Below, piece by piece: positions 53,702 through 63,294 of a stretch of DNA of 64,000 bases (its first letter is position 1; each line of letters opens with the position of its first letter). This stretch comes from Flavobacterium dankookense (lineage in GTDB: Bacteria > Bacteroidota > Bacteroidia > Flavobacteriales > Flavobacteriaceae), in assembly GCF_004362665.1 (NCBI RefSeq), contig NZ_SNXR01000014.1, positions 310,001-374,000 on the forward strand, read 5' to 3'. A model generated the notes under the pieces. That model was not told where the DNA came from, did not search any database, and saw only the letters and a program-made list of their open reading frames with translations. A program made the translations under genes and the position numbers.

Positions 53702-55480
53702 ATGAAAAAAACAATTGCTTTTATTTTTCTTTTCTTTTCCCTTTGGGCTTCTGCTCAAAACGAACAATTGGCGCAAAATTATTTTGACCGCGGCGAATTT
53801 GAAAAAGCATTAGTAAGCTATGAAGAGCTATTGAAAACAAGTGTTGGAAACTCTGTTTATTTTCAACGTGTTGTAGAATGTTATCAGCAGTTGCAACAAT
53901 TTGATAAAGCTGAAAAAGTAATACAAGCGCGATTAGATAAATACAAACAAAACAATCTTTTAATCGAATTAGGCTATAATTACCAACTACAAAAAGACCA
54001 AGACAAAGCAAATAAATATTACAATCAAGCCATTGACAAAATCAAGAAAAATGGTTATGAAGGCGCAGGAATAGCTTATACTTTTGAAAGAAAATCATTG
54101 ATTGATTATGCATTACTTGCCTACAAAACAGCTATTGAAGTTGAGCCAAGACAAAATTTTAATTTTCAAATTGCGGTTTTATACGGTCAAAAAGGAAATA
54201 CGGATTTGATGATAGAAACCTATCTAGCAGAGTCGTATGACAACCCACAAAATCTTCCGATGATTCAAAATCAATTGTCTCGATTTATCAACGAAGATGC
54301 CGATGAAAATTTCAACGATACGCTAAAAAAAGCATTGTTAGTTAGAGCACAAAAAACACAAGATATTTTTTGGAACGATTTTTTGAGTTGGTTATTTATT
54401 CAACAAAAAGAATATGGCAAAGCATTTATTCAGCAAAAAGCTATTTATAAAAGAAATCCCGAATCGTTTTCAAATATTATCAATTTAGGACAAATGGCTA
54501 TTGAAGACAATGACCAAGAAGCTGCAAAAGAAATTCTAACCTTTGTCATCGAAAACACTAACGATTTGGATTTGCTAATTCAAGCCAATTCCTATTTGAT
54601 GGAAATGAAAATTGAAAATGCTCTAGAAAAAGACTATCCAATTATATCACAAGAGTTAGACCAATTGATTACAGAGTTTGGAGTAAGTCCTTTTACATTA
54701 CCATTACTTCGATTGCAAGCAAATTTTATGGCTTTTCAGCAAAAAAATCCAGAGAAAGGAAAAGCTATTTTGAAAAGTGCCATGGAAATGGATTTAAACA
54801 AATACCAATTGGCAGAAATCAAAATGGAATTGGGCGATATTCTCCTTTTTGAAGAAAAATTCAACCAAGCGTTACTTTATTATTCACAAATTGAAAACGA
54901 ATTAAGCGGAGATGTTATTGGGCAAGAAGCCAATTTGAAAACCGCCAAAACAAGCTATTACAAAACTGATTTTGAATGGGCAACACATCAATTAAAAGTA
55001 TTAAAATCGGCTTCAACTCAGTTAATTGCCAACGATGCTTTGGATTTGTTTTTATTAATTAGTGATAACACCGTTGAAGACTCACTACAAGTTGCTTTGA
55101 AAAAATTTGCTCGCGCTGACTTTCTTTTATTTCAGAATAAAAAAACAGAATCGCTGGCACAGTTTCAATTGATTTTAAAAGAACACAAAGGCGAAGAAAT
55201 AGAAGCAGTAACACTTTTAAGAATTGGAAAGATTTATGAAAAACTAGGCGATTTTGCAAAAGCTTTAGAAAGTTATCAAGCTATAATTGCCAACCACAAA
55301 GAAGGAATTTATATTGATGAAGCGCTCTTTTTCTCTGCCGAAATCTATGCTGATAATTTAAAAGACAACGAAAAAGCCAAACCGCTTTATGAACAAGTAA
55401 TCTTAAATCATGAAGACAGTATTTACTCCGTTGAAGCAAGGAAAAAATACCGACAACTTCGTGGAGACAATAATTTATAG
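53702..55480 (+). CDS. Secreted tetratricopeptide-repeat protein
   Basis: 592 residues. Signal peptide (IFLFFSLWASAQ). TPR units run through the whole protein: NYFDRGEFEKALVSYEELL near residue 27, an array around 60-160, and two clear ones near 510-580 (RIGKIYEKLGDFAKALESYQ and ILADNLKDNEKAKPLYEQV-like). Probably a periplasmic or outer-membrane-associated scaffold, of the kind involved in envelope or gliding-machine assembly; no specific partner is visible. Confidence 0.8.
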   Translation: MKKTIAFIFLFFSLWASAQNEQLAQNYFDRGEFEKALVSYEELLKTSVGNSVYFQRVVECYQQLQQFDKAEKVIQARLDKYKQNNLLIELGYNYQLQKDQDKANKYYNQAIDKIKKNGYEGAGIAYTFERKSLIDYALLAYKTAIEVEPRQNFNFQIAVLYGQKGNTDLMIETYLAESYDNPQNLPMIQNQLSRFINEDADENFNDTLKKALLVRAQKTQDIFWNDFLSWLFIQQKEYGKAFIQQKAIYKRNPESFSNIINLGQMAIEDNDQEAAKEILTFVIENTNDLDLLIQANSYLMEMKIENALEKDYPIISQELDQLITEFGVSPFTLPLLRLQANFMAFQQKNPEKGKAILKSAMEMDLNKYQLAEIKMELGDILLFEEKFNQALLYYSQIENELSGDVIGQEANLKTAKTSYYKTDFEWATHQLKVLKSASTQLIANDALDLFLLISDNTVEDSLQVALKKFARADFLLFQNKKTESLAQFQLILKEHKGEEIEAVTLLRIGKIYEKLGDFAKALESYQAIIANHKEGIYIDEALFFSAEIYADNLKDNEKAKPLYEQVILNHEDSIYSVEARKKYRQLRGDNNL

Positions 55481-55540
55481 TGTTCAGATAGCAGTAACAG
55501 TTGGCAGTTTAAAAACTACAAAAAAACAATCAAATTTCTC

Positions 55541-55852
55541 ATGATATTATACAACGTAACCATCAATATTCACGAAAGCGTTCACGACCAATGGATGCAA
55601 TGGATGCAGGAAAAACACATCAATGATGTTTTAGCCACTGGTAAATTTTCATCCGCAAGAATGGTAAAAGTACTCATCGAAGAAGAAATGGGTGGAACGA
55701 CTTATTCTATTCAATATACAACGGATAGCAAAGAAACATTACAAAAGTATTATGAGGAAGATGCGCCAAAACTTCGTGATGAAGGTTATCGTTTATTTGG
55801 TGAAAAAATGCTGGCGTTTAGAACGGAATTGGAGTTGATTAGTGAGCATTAG
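55541..55852 (+). CDS. DUF4286 family protein
   Basis: 103 residues. ILYNVTINIHESVHDQWMQWM and the later YSIQYTTDSKETLQKYYEEDAP (each part under twenty in the conserved core) match DUF4286, a small dimeric alpha/beta (ferredoxin-like, EthD-type) fold. Cytoplasmic; function unknown. It follows the TPR gene by 60 bp and precedes a small membrane protein by 3 bp. Confidence 0.85.
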   Translation: MILYNVTINIHESVHDQWMQWMQEKHINDVLATGKFSSARMVKVLIEEEMGGTTYSIQYTTDSKETLQKYYEEDAPKLRDEGYRLFGEKMLAFRTELELISEH

Positions 55853-55855
55853 TCT

Positions 55856-56182
55856 ATGGAAACTAAAAAGCAACTTTCCAATTATGAAATTTTTATAAAA
55901 GGGCAATTAAAAGTTAATTTACCAGCTATACTAATTATTTTTTCTAGCTTATTTGGTTTGACAATTTATGCTGATTTAAGTTTTAAAGTTTCTGTTATCG
56001 TTGGAGGTATTTTAAGTTGGATATATTGGTCATTTGCTATAAAAAAATGGATAAAATGGGCAATAATTGAAAATAATATTGAAAAAGATAGGGTTTATAA
56101 AATAGGGAAAAATGGTTTTTTATTGTGGAATATAAACCAGATAGATGAAGTAATTGACAACAAGAAAAAGCCTTGGTTTTAA
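55856..56182 (+). CDS. Small hypothetical membrane protein
   Basis: 108 residues. Two hydrophobic helices (NLPAILIIFSSLFGLTIYA; VSVIVGGILSWIYWSFAI) and a short polar C-terminus. No family recognised. Tightly behind the DUF4286 gene, so co-transcribed with it. Confidence 0.6.
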   Translation: METKKQLSNYEIFIKGQLKVNLPAILIIFSSLFGLTIYADLSFKVSVIVGGILSWIYWSFAIKKWIKWAIIENNIEKDRVYKIGKNGFLLWNINQIDEVIDNKKKPWF

Positions 56183-56198
56183 AATATCAAATATAATA

Positions 56199-56262
56199 TT
56201 TCTTTGCGCCTTCGCGAGAATTAACAAATAAAGCGAGATTGCTTCGTGCCTCGCAAAGACAA
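56199..56262. repeat. Dispersed repeat before rsmA
   Basis: Contains CTTTGCGCCTTCGCGAGAA and GCGAGATTGCTTCGTGCCTCG, two phrases common in flavobacterial intergenic DNA. Its end would be read as the MPRKDN extension if rsmA were started at GTG 56,246. Confidence 0.5.
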
Positions 56263-56263
56263 T

Positions 56264-57043
56264 ATGGAAAAAGTAAAAGCAAAAAAACACCTCGGGCAAC
56301 ATTTTTTAACCGATGAAAATATAGCCAAACAAATTGCCGACACACTAACGTTGAACGGCTATGAAACTGTTTTGGAAATTGGTCCAGGAATGGGTGTTTT
56401 GACCAAATATCTTTTAGAGAAAGAACTCGAAACTTATGTAATTGAAATCGACACTGAGTCAGTTGACTATTTGAATTCTCATTATCCAAAACTAAATGGA
56501 AAAGTCATTTCTAAAGACTTTTTAAAATATAACATTAACGAAGTTTTCAACGATAAACCCTTTGCCATTATAGGTAATTTTCCATATAATATTTCTACTC
56601 AAATTGTATTCAAATGCCTTGAAATGCGCAATCAAGTGCCAGAGTTTTCAGGGATGTTTCAAAAAGAAGTAGCCGAAAGAATTTGTTCTAAAAAAGGAAG
56701 CAAAGTTTATGGAATTCTATCCGTTTTAGCACAAGCTTTTTATGATGTTGAGTATTTATTCACGGTTGAACCCGAAGTATTTAATCCGCCGCCAAAAGTA
56801 AAATCGGGCGTTATGCGAATGATTAGAAAAGAAAATTACGCACTACCGTGTGACGAAAAATTATTTTTCTCAGTAGTGAAAATTGGATTTCAACAAAGAA
56901 GAAAGACGTTAAGAAATAGTTTAAAATCATTCAGCTTATCGGATAATTTAAAAGAAGACACTATCTTTGACCTCAGACCAGAACAACTTTCTGTAGAACA
57001 ATTTATTGAACTCACTCAAAAAATAGCCGCCAATGCAGTTTAA
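56264..57043 (+). CDS. rsmA: 16S rRNA dimethyladenosine transferase RsmA (KsgA)
   Basis: 259 residues from ATG 56,264 ([15 protein letters not shown]). The upstream GTG at 56,246 lies in repeat DNA and is unlikely. AdoMet motif I is [11 protein letters not shown], the Asp/Glu switch is VIEIDTESV, and the catalytic motif is GNFPYNIS (NxPY). Dimethylates two adenosines in 16S rRNA helix 45. Overlaps mgtE by 11 nt. Confidence 0.95.
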   Translation: MEKVKAKKHLGQHFLTDENIAKQIADTLTLNGYETVLEIGPGMGVLTKYLLEKELETYVIEIDTESVDYLNSHYPKLNGKVISKDFLKYNINEVFNDKPFAIIGNFPYNISTQIVFKCLEMRNQVPEFSGMFQKEVAERICSKKGSKVYGILSVLAQAFYDVEYLFTVEPEVFNPPPKVKSGVMRMIRKENYALPCDEKLFFSVVKIGFQQRRKTLRNSLKSFSLSDNLKEDTIFDLRPEQLSVEQFIELTQKIAANAV

Positions 57044-58385
57044 AATCAGCAAAGAACTATTAGTTCAAATTGAGCAATTAATTCATCAAAAAAACGACCA
57101 AGAGTTAGAAGTTTTGTTGAATGATATGCACCATGCTGATATTGCCGAAATTTTTGACGAACTAGAATCAGAAGAAGCTATTTATATTTTCAAAATTCTA
57201 GATAGTGAAATTACTGCCGAAATTCTGACCGAGTTAGAAGACGATGTTCGTGAAAAAATCCTTCGTGGTCTTTCGGCAAAAGAAATTGCAGAAGAACTTG
57301 ATGAACTCGATACTGATGATGCTGCCGATATCATTGCCGAACTTTCTGAAAGCAAAAAAGAAGAAGTAATCTCAGAACTTGAGGATGTTGAACACGCCAA
57401 AGACATTGTTGATTTATTGCGCTATGACGAAGATACTGCTGGTGGTTTGATGGGAAAAGAGTTGGTAAAAGTCAACGAAAACTGGAATGTTTTGACTTGC
57501 GTAAAAGAAATGCGTATTCAAGCTGAAAACGTTACTAGAGTTCATTCGATTTATGTAGTCGATGATGAAAACCGATTGAAAGGAAGATTGTCACTTAAAG
57601 ATTTATTGACAACATCTACCAAAACACCAGTTAGTGAAGTTTATATTAAAAAAGTAGATTCTGTTCGTGTAAATGCTTCCAATATTGAAGTGGCTCGAAT
57701 TATGCAAAAATACGACCTCGAAGCCATTCCTGTTGTTGATGAAATGGGAAGACTAGTTGGTCGAATTACCATTGATGATATCGTTGACGTAATTAAGGAC
57801 GAAGCTGACAAAGATTATCAGTTGGCTGCTGGTATCTCGCAAGACGTTGAAGCTGATGATAGCATTCTTCAATTAACCAAAGCACGTTTACCTTGGTTAG
57901 TTCTGGCTCTTTTTGGAGGTTTTATCAGTGTTACTTTACTTGAAAGTTTTCAAGACGCAATGAAATTCCATAAAGCACTCTTTTTCTTCACTCCGTTAAT
58001 TGCTGCAATGGCAGGAAATGTTGGCGTACAATCTTCGGCAATTATTGTTCAAGGTTTAGCTAATCATAGCATTAGCGGAACTATTGTAAATCGACTATTA
58101 AAGGAGATTTCACTAAGTTTACTTAATGGTTTAATACTAGCATCTTTGCTTTATTTAGGAAGTCACTTTTTGTTGGGAGTTGATAGTAAAATTGGAATAA
58201 TCGTGACTATTGCTTTGGTTTCCGTAATTATCATTGCATCATTAATAGGAACATCAATTCCTTTACTTTTAGATAAATTTGGAATTGATCCAGCGCTTGC
58301 AACTGGTCCATTTATCACAACTAGTAATGATATTTGTGGAATTTTGATTTACTTTTCTATAGCAAAGCTAATCTTAGGATTTTAG
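57033..58385 (+). CDS. mgtE: Magnesium transporter MgtE
   Basis: 450 residues, full length. Cytoplasmic N domain (acidic helical superhelix, [12 protein letters not shown] to [11 protein letters not shown], about 30-130), two CBS domains (about 135-255; [20 protein letters not shown]), then five membrane helices with the pore motif [17 protein letters not shown] and a final [12 protein letters not shown]. Mg2+ channel gated by the N/CBS domains. Its start lies within rsmA; its stop overlaps the convergent gene by four bases. Confidence 0.95.
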   Translation: MQFKISKELLVQIEQLIHQKNDQELEVLLNDMHHADIAEIFDELESEEAIYIFKILDSEITAEILTELEDDVREKILRGLSAKEIAEELDELDTDDAADIIAELSESKKEEVISELEDVEHAKDIVDLLRYDEDTAGGLMGKELVKVNENWNVLTCVKEMRIQAENVTRVHSIYVVDDENRLKGRLSLKDLLTTSTKTPVSEVYIKKVDSVRVNASNIEVARIMQKYDLEAIPVVDEMGRLVGRITIDDIVDVIKDEADKDYQLAAGISQDVEADDSILQLTKARLPWLVLALFGGFISVTLLESFQDAMKFHKALFFFTPLIAAMAGNVGVQSSAIIVQGLANHSISGTIVNRLLKEISLSLLNGLILASLLYLGSHFLLGVDSKIGIIVTIALVSVIIIASLIGTSIPLLLDKFGIDPALATGPFITTSNDICGILIYFSIAKLILGF

Positions 58386-60184
58386 TTTTTTTCCTTTCGT
58401 TCCAATTCGGCTTGAAATTCTTCCATAACAGGTTTCACAGTACTTTCGGGTAAGTCTGCTATTCGAATATACATTAGTCCATCAACGGCATTATTGAACA
58501 TTGGGTCAACATTAAAGGCAACAACTCTTGCGTTTTGCTTGATGTATTTTTTTATCAAAACTGGTAAGCGTAATGTTCCAGGTTCAACCTCATCAATAAT
58601 TTTATCAAATTTATTTAAATCGGCTTCGGTTTCATTGAAAACAAAATCCTTGTCAGCATCTTTTAATTTTACTTTAAATTCTTTTTTCGGATGAATGTAT
58701 TGCGCCACATAAGGATCATAATAATGAGACTTCATAAACTCAATCATCAATGATTTTGAAAATTCAGTAAATTGATTGCTAATACTTACACCACCGATTA
58801 GATAATTATGTTCTGGATGACGTAAAGTAGTATGAACAATTCCTTTCCAAAGCAAAAACAATGGCATTGGTTTTTGTTGGTATTCTTTGATGATAAAAGC
58901 TCTACCCATTTCGATAGATTTTGACATCATATCGTACAATTCAGGTTCAAATCGAAATAAATCCTGAAGATAAAATCCTTCTATTCCATATTTTGCAAAA
59001 ATCTCTGAACCCAATCCCATTCGGTATGCACCAGCAATTACTTGATTTTCATCATCCCAAAGAAACATGTGATGATAATATTTATCATACTGGTCAATAT
59101 CAATAGACTCGTTCGTACCTTCGCCAACTTCTCTAAAAGTAATTTCTCTAAGTCTTCCAATTTCGTGCAAAATATTTGGAATTTTATCCGCAGAAACAAA
59201 GAACACCTGATAGTTTTTACTTTGCGTTAATCGATAATCACCTTCTTTTAACTCTTCAATCTCACGAAGTATTTCTTGATGGTTTGCAGGTTTTACAATT
59301 TGTTTTGGCGCTTTAGGTAGTTTTAAATTTAAATTAGTTGTATTGAGCAATTTACTTTCTTCATCATTAAAAGAATTAGCCAACATATAGGTTTTTCTTC
59401 TTAGAAACTCGGAATACTCTTCAATACTTTTATGCTCGTTTTGTTCTGCAACAGAAATTGGTTTTCCAATTCTAACTTTAATTACACGGTCTTTCTGTGT
59501 TAACAATTCAGAAGGTAGTTTTGCTGTTCGAAGTGTATCGTTTATTTTTGAAAGTGTATAAAATAATCGACTGTTTTTTGCATGAAAGTAAATAGGAACA
59601 ACTGGAACTTGTGCTTTTCGAATAACTTTTATTGCGCCTTCTTCCCAAGGTTTATCTACCATTAGTTTACCATCTTTATAGGTAGAAACTTCGCCAGCTG
59701 GAAACATTCCAAGTGGTTTTCCATCACTCAAATGACGTAGCGTTTCCTTAATTCCAATCACACTCGATTTAGCATCTTTATGATTTTCAAAAGGATTAAC
59801 TGGCATAATATAGGGTTTCATCGGCTCAATGCGATGAAGAAGAAAATTAGCAATAATTTTAAAATTGGGTTCTCTTTCGAGCATTAATTTCAATAACAAA
59901 ATACCATCAATTCCGCCTAACGGATGATTTGAAATAGTTATATATGCTCCATCTTTGGGCAAACGTTTTAAATCTTCTTCAGGAATCTCAAATTTAATTT
60001 GAAATTCATCTAAAATAGCATTTAAAAACTCTAATTCACTCAGATGTTTGTTCCTATCGTAGATTTTGTTTAACGTAGAAATCTTGAGTACTTTCATAAG
60101 TAGCCAACCACAAAAAGTCCCGAAAACTCCGTATTTTTCAGCGTTGATTGCTTTTGCAACTTCTTTAGCAGTAACTAAACCCAT
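58382..60184 (-). CDS. Fused O-acyltransferase / N-acyltransferase (OlsF-type lipid synthase)
   Basis: 600 residues. Residues 80-260 are a PlsC-like O-acyltransferase (NHPLGGIDG block I, FPAGEVSTY, VPVVPIYFHA). Residues 325-520 are an OlsB/hemolysin-like GNAT N-acyltransferase (LREITFREVGEG, YRMGLGSEIF, LFRFEPELY). This fusion is the OlsF layout known from Serratia and reported in Flavobacterium, where it makes ornithine lipid; glycine-lipid synthesis is an alternative. A -7 box (TATCTTTG, minus) lies at 60,213-60,220. Confidence 0.85.
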   Translation of the reverse strand: MGLVTAKEVAKAINAEKYGVFGTFCGWLLMKVLKISTLNKIYDRNKHLSELEFLNAILDEFQIKFEIPEEDLKRLPKDGAYITISNHPLGGIDGILLLKLMLEREPNFKIIANFLLHRIEPMKPYIMPVNPFENHKDAKSSVIGIKETLRHLSDGKPLGMFPAGEVSTYKDGKLMVDKPWEEGAIKVIRKAQVPVVPIYFHAKNSRLFYTLSKINDTLRTAKLPSELLTQKDRVIKVRIGKPISVAEQNEHKSIEEYSEFLRRKTYMLANSFNDEESKLLNTTNLNLKLPKAPKQIVKPANHQEILREIEELKEGDYRLTQSKNYQVFFVSADKIPNILHEIGRLREITFREVGEGTNESIDIDQYDKYYHHMFLWDDENQVIAGAYRMGLGSEIFAKYGIEGFYLQDLFRFEPELYDMMSKSIEMGRAFIIKEYQQKPMPLFLLWKGIVHTTLRHPEHNYLIGGVSISNQFTEFSKSLMIEFMKSHYYDPYVAQYIHPKKEFKVKLKDADKDFVFNETEADLNKFDKIIDEVEPGTLRLPVLIKKYIKQNARVVAFNVDPMFNNAVDGLMYIRIADLPESTVKPVMEEFQAELERKEKN

Positions 60185-60346
60185 GTATTGTTTTATTGAT
60201 TTGAGCGAAAAACAAAGATACTAATTCTTATTAAATAGCATCAGTAAATTATTAGAATTACATTTTAATTTTATGGTGATAAGTTTGTTGAAAAAGTTAC
60301 TTTCTCTTGGCAATGTATTTGGTTATTTTTAGAGAAATTTGATGCC

Positions 60347-61108
60347 ATGAAGATAATTTCTTATAACGTTAACGGAATTCGAGCCGCAATTACAAAAGGA
60401 TTTCTAGATTGGTTACAACAAGCCAATCCGGATGTGATTTGTTTACAGGAAATTAAAGCAATGGAAGACCAAATCCCAACTTTGGAAATCCAATTGGCTG
60501 GTTATCCTTATCAATACTATTTTTCAGCACAAAAAAAAGGCTATAGTGGTGTGGCAATTTTGTCAAAAACAGAACCTAAAAAAATAGTCTTTGGAACTGA
60601 AATTCCTCACATGGATTTCGAAGGAAGGAATCTCCGAGTAGATTTTGATGATGTTTCCATAATGAGTTTGTACTTACCATCGGGAACCAATATTGATAGA
60701 TTAGATCATAAATTCAAATACATGGATGATTTTCAAAATTATATAGATAATTTGAAGAATGAAATTCCAAATCTAGTTATTTGTGGTGATTACAATATTT
60801 GTCATGAAGCCATTGATATTCACGATCCTGTAAGAAATAAAACGGTTTCAGGATTTTTACCCGAAGAACGAGCTTGGCTTGACAAATTCATAAAAAGTGG
60901 CTTTATTGATACGTTTCGATTTTTCAACAAAGAACCTCATAATTACAGTTGGTGGAGTTATAGAGCAAACGCACGAGAAAACAATAAAGGTTGGCGAATT
61001 GACTATTGTTTAGCAACAGAAAATATGAAAAACAGAATAAAAAGAGCTGTCATTTTGCCTGAAGCGAAGCATTCTGACCATTGTCCAGTTTTGGTTGAAA
61101 TTGATTAA
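60347..61108 (+). CDS. xth: Exodeoxyribonuclease III / AP endonuclease
   Basis: 253 residues. EEP-fold nuclease: ISYNVNGIRAA, CLQEIKAMEDQ (catalytic Glu), CGDYNICHEAID, WWSYRANARENNKGWRIDY and the terminal SDHCPVLVE. Cleaves abasic sites and degrades 3' ends in base-excision repair. Monocistronic, followed by an OmpA lipoprotein gene 32 bp on. Confidence 0.95.
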   Translation: MKIISYNVNGIRAAITKGFLDWLQQANPDVICLQEIKAMEDQIPTLEIQLAGYPYQYYFSAQKKGYSGVAILSKTEPKKIVFGTEIPHMDFEGRNLRVDFDDVSIMSLYLPSGTNIDRLDHKFKYMDDFQNYIDNLKNEIPNLVICGDYNICHEAIDIHDPVRNKTVSGFLPEERAWLDKFIKSGFIDTFRFFNKEPHNYSWWSYRANARENNKGWRIDYCLATENMKNRIKRAVILPEAKHSDHCPVLVEID

Positions 61109-61140
61109 AACCCCAAATTACTAATTATAAAAACAAAAAA

Positions 61141-62106
61141 ATGATTAAAAAAATTGTCTTGATGACATTCGTGTTATTATCGATGTCGTCGTGTGTTTCC
61201 AAAAAAATCTACAATGATTTAGAAAACAAATACACCGATTTAAAGAAAGAAAATCACAATTTAGCCGATGAAAACGAAGAGTTGAAAAAACTAAAAAGTC
61301 AACTTGAAGTGAGTAATGACTCTTTAAAATCAGAGTTAGCAAAATTGAAATCAGAACGCGATAAATTGCAAACCGATTGTATTGCAACAGCTAATAATCT
61401 AAAAACGCTACAAGATTCTTACAATGCTTTGGAAAAAAACAGCAACGACGCATTAGAGACTAACATGAACAAAAATCGTGAACTCTTAGCGCAATTGGAT
61501 GCTAAAGAAAAAGCATTGGCAGCCGAACAAAATCGTTTGAACAAATTGAAAAACGAACTCGAGTCAAACACCAAACGATTAAACGAACTCGAAAGCATGA
61601 TTGCAGCAAAAGATGCAGCGATGAAAAAATTAAAAGATACTTTATCAAAAGCATTAAACGCCTTTGAAGGCAAAGGTTTAACGGTAGAACAAAAAAACGG
61701 AAAAGTCTATGTTTCTATGGAAAACAAACTGCTATTCCAAACTGGAAGTTGGGCTGTTGGTTCTGAAGGTAGAAAAGCGGTTGTTGAAGTTGGAAAAGTT
61801 TTAGCCCAAAATCCAGAAATTACGGTTTTAATTGAAGGTCATACAGATAATGATAAAATTTTAGGAAATATCGGTGGCGGAATTGAAAGCAACTGGGATT
61901 TATCAACTAAACGTGCTACAGCAATTGTGAATATTTTAGCTGAAAACAACGGAATAAAAAAATCAAATTTAACGGCTGCAGGTCGTGGCGAGTTTGCACC
62001 GCTATTGAGTAATGATACCAATGAAGGAAAAGCAAAAAACAGAAGAATTGAAATTATTTTAACACCAAAATTAGACGAAATCTCTAAAATGTTGAATGAG
62101 TTTTAA
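61141..62106 (+). CDS. OmpA-family peptidoglycan-binding lipoprotein with coiled coil
   Basis: 321 residues. Lipoprotein signal with lipobox MSSCVSK (Cys about 18). Residues 25-180 form a long, highly charged coiled coil (NLADENEELKKLKSQLE type). Residues 195-310 are an OmpA C-terminal domain: IEGHTDNDKI, WDLSTKRATAIVNIL and the NRRIEIIL end, which binds diaminopimelate-peptidoglycan. It probably spans from the outer membrane to the cell wall. Confidence 0.9.
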   Translation: MIKKIVLMTFVLLSMSSCVSKKIYNDLENKYTDLKKENHNLADENEELKKLKSQLEVSNDSLKSELAKLKSERDKLQTDCIATANNLKTLQDSYNALEKNSNDALETNMNKNRELLAQLDAKEKALAAEQNRLNKLKNELESNTKRLNELESMIAAKDAAMKKLKDTLSKALNAFEGKGLTVEQKNGKVYVSMENKLLFQTGSWAVGSEGRKAVVEVGKVLAQNPEITVLIEGHTDNDKILGNIGGGIESNWDLSTKRATAIVNILAENNGIKKSNLTAAGRGEFAPLLSNDTNEGKAKNRRIEIILTPKLDEISKMLNEF

Positions 62107-62125
62107 TTAAATACTATTCCAAAAC

Positions 62126-62160
62126 AAAAAAGGTTTTAAGTTTTCTTAGGACCTTTTTTT
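62126..62160 (+). terminator. Terminator of the OmpA-family gene
   Basis: AAAAAAGGT (62,126-62,134) pairs with ACCTTTTTT (62,151-62,159), with an inner TAAG/CTTA pair. Confidence 0.75.
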
Positions 62161-62217
62161 GTTGTGAAATTTTCCAAAAAATGTGTTAATCACAAAAATA
62201 AAAAGCGTTTAATCATT

Positions 62218-62225
62218 TACTTTTG
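62218..62225 (+). promoter_or_regulatory. Candidate -7 box of the aldo/keto reductase gene
   Basis: TACTTTTG, 27 nt before ATG 62,253. It overlaps the alternative TTG start at 62,223, which argues against that start. Confidence 0.5.
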
Positions 62226-62252
62226 CACTTTCAAAATCTACTCCAAATTATA

Positions 62253-63293
62253 ATGAATTATACCACTTTGCCCCATTCTGATTTAAAAGTTAGTAAAATA
62301 TGTCTCGGCACGATGACCTTTGGAAATCAAAACACCGAAATTGAAGCACACAATCAATTGGATTATGCTGTGGAAAGAGGAATTAACTTTCTCGATACTG
62401 CCGAAATGTATCCAATTGGTGGAAATGCCGAAATATTCGGAAGTACGGAACGTTTTATCGGAAGTTGGATTAACAAAATTGGAGCTTCTCAAAGAGAAAA
62501 ATTGGTCATTGCAACAAAAATCGCTGGACCAAATCGTGGGATGGAATACATTAGAAAACCGCTTGATTTTTCTAAAAAAAGCATCACCGAAGCGGTTGAG
62601 TTAAGTTTAAAAAACCTGCAAACGGATTATATCGATTTGTATCAAATGCATTGGCCAGAGCGAGTGATGAATATGTTCGGTCAACGCGGTGTTTCAAAAA
62701 TTGATACCAATTGGCAAGAAAACTTTTTTGAAGTGCTAACCATTTTTGATGGTTTAATCAAAGAAGGAAAGATAAAACACATTGGCGTTTCTAATGAAAA
62801 TCCCTATGGTGTAATGAAATTTATCAACGAAAGTGAAAAGCATAATTTGCCGAGAATTGTTTCTATTCAAAATCCCTATTCGCTTTTAAATCGATTATTT
62901 GAAGTGGGTTTGTCTGAAATTTGTATGCGCGAAAATGTTGGATTGCTTGCCTATTCACCATTGGCATTCAGCTTTTTAACAGGAAAACATTTGACTGGAA
63001 TTCAACCCAATTCAAGATTAGGATTATTTCCTAATTTCACTCGATATACTAATGAAAATTGTTTTAAAGCAACGCAATTCTATCAAAAACTAGCTGAAGA
63101 TAATGGATTGACATTAACACAAATGGCTTTGGCATTCGTTAATCAGCAAGATTTTGTGGCTTCAACCATTATTGGAGCTACCAATCTGGAACAACTAAAA
63201 GAAAACATTGATGCATTTGAAATAACCTTATCTTCCGATATAGTATCGCAAATCAATGCCATTCAAGAAATTGTTCCAAATCCTGCACCATAG
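62253..63293 (+). CDS. Aldo/keto reductase, Tas-like
   Basis: 346 residues from ATG 62,253; a frame-open TTG at 62,223 lies in the promoter. AKR fold with the catalytic tetrad: FLDTAEMYP gives Asp and Tyr, VIATKIAGPNRG the Lys, and YQMHWPER the His. NADPH-binding end: FVASTIIGATNLEQLKENI (in part). Matches the E. coli Tas-type NADP(H)-dependent reductases; substrate unknown. Confidence 0.9.
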   Translation: MNYTTLPHSDLKVSKICLGTMTFGNQNTEIEAHNQLDYAVERGINFLDTAEMYPIGGNAEIFGSTERFIGSWINKIGASQREKLVIATKIAGPNRGMEYIRKPLDFSKKSITEAVELSLKNLQTDYIDLYQMHWPERVMNMFGQRGVSKIDTNWQENFFEVLTIFDGLIKEGKIKHIGVSNENPYGVMKFINESEKHNLPRIVSIQNPYSLLNRLFEVGLSEICMRENVGLLAYSPLAFSFLTGKHLTGIQPNSRLGLFPNFTRYTNENCFKATQFYQKLAEDNGLTLTQMALAFVNQQDFVASTIIGATNLEQLKENIDAFEITLSSDIVSQINAIQEIVPNPAP

Positions 63294-63294
63294 T

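Noticed and set aside
57182..57406. Serine-rich minus-strand reading frame within mgtE
   Set aside because: It is the complement of the acidic Asp/Glu-rich helices of MgtE and has no independent signal.
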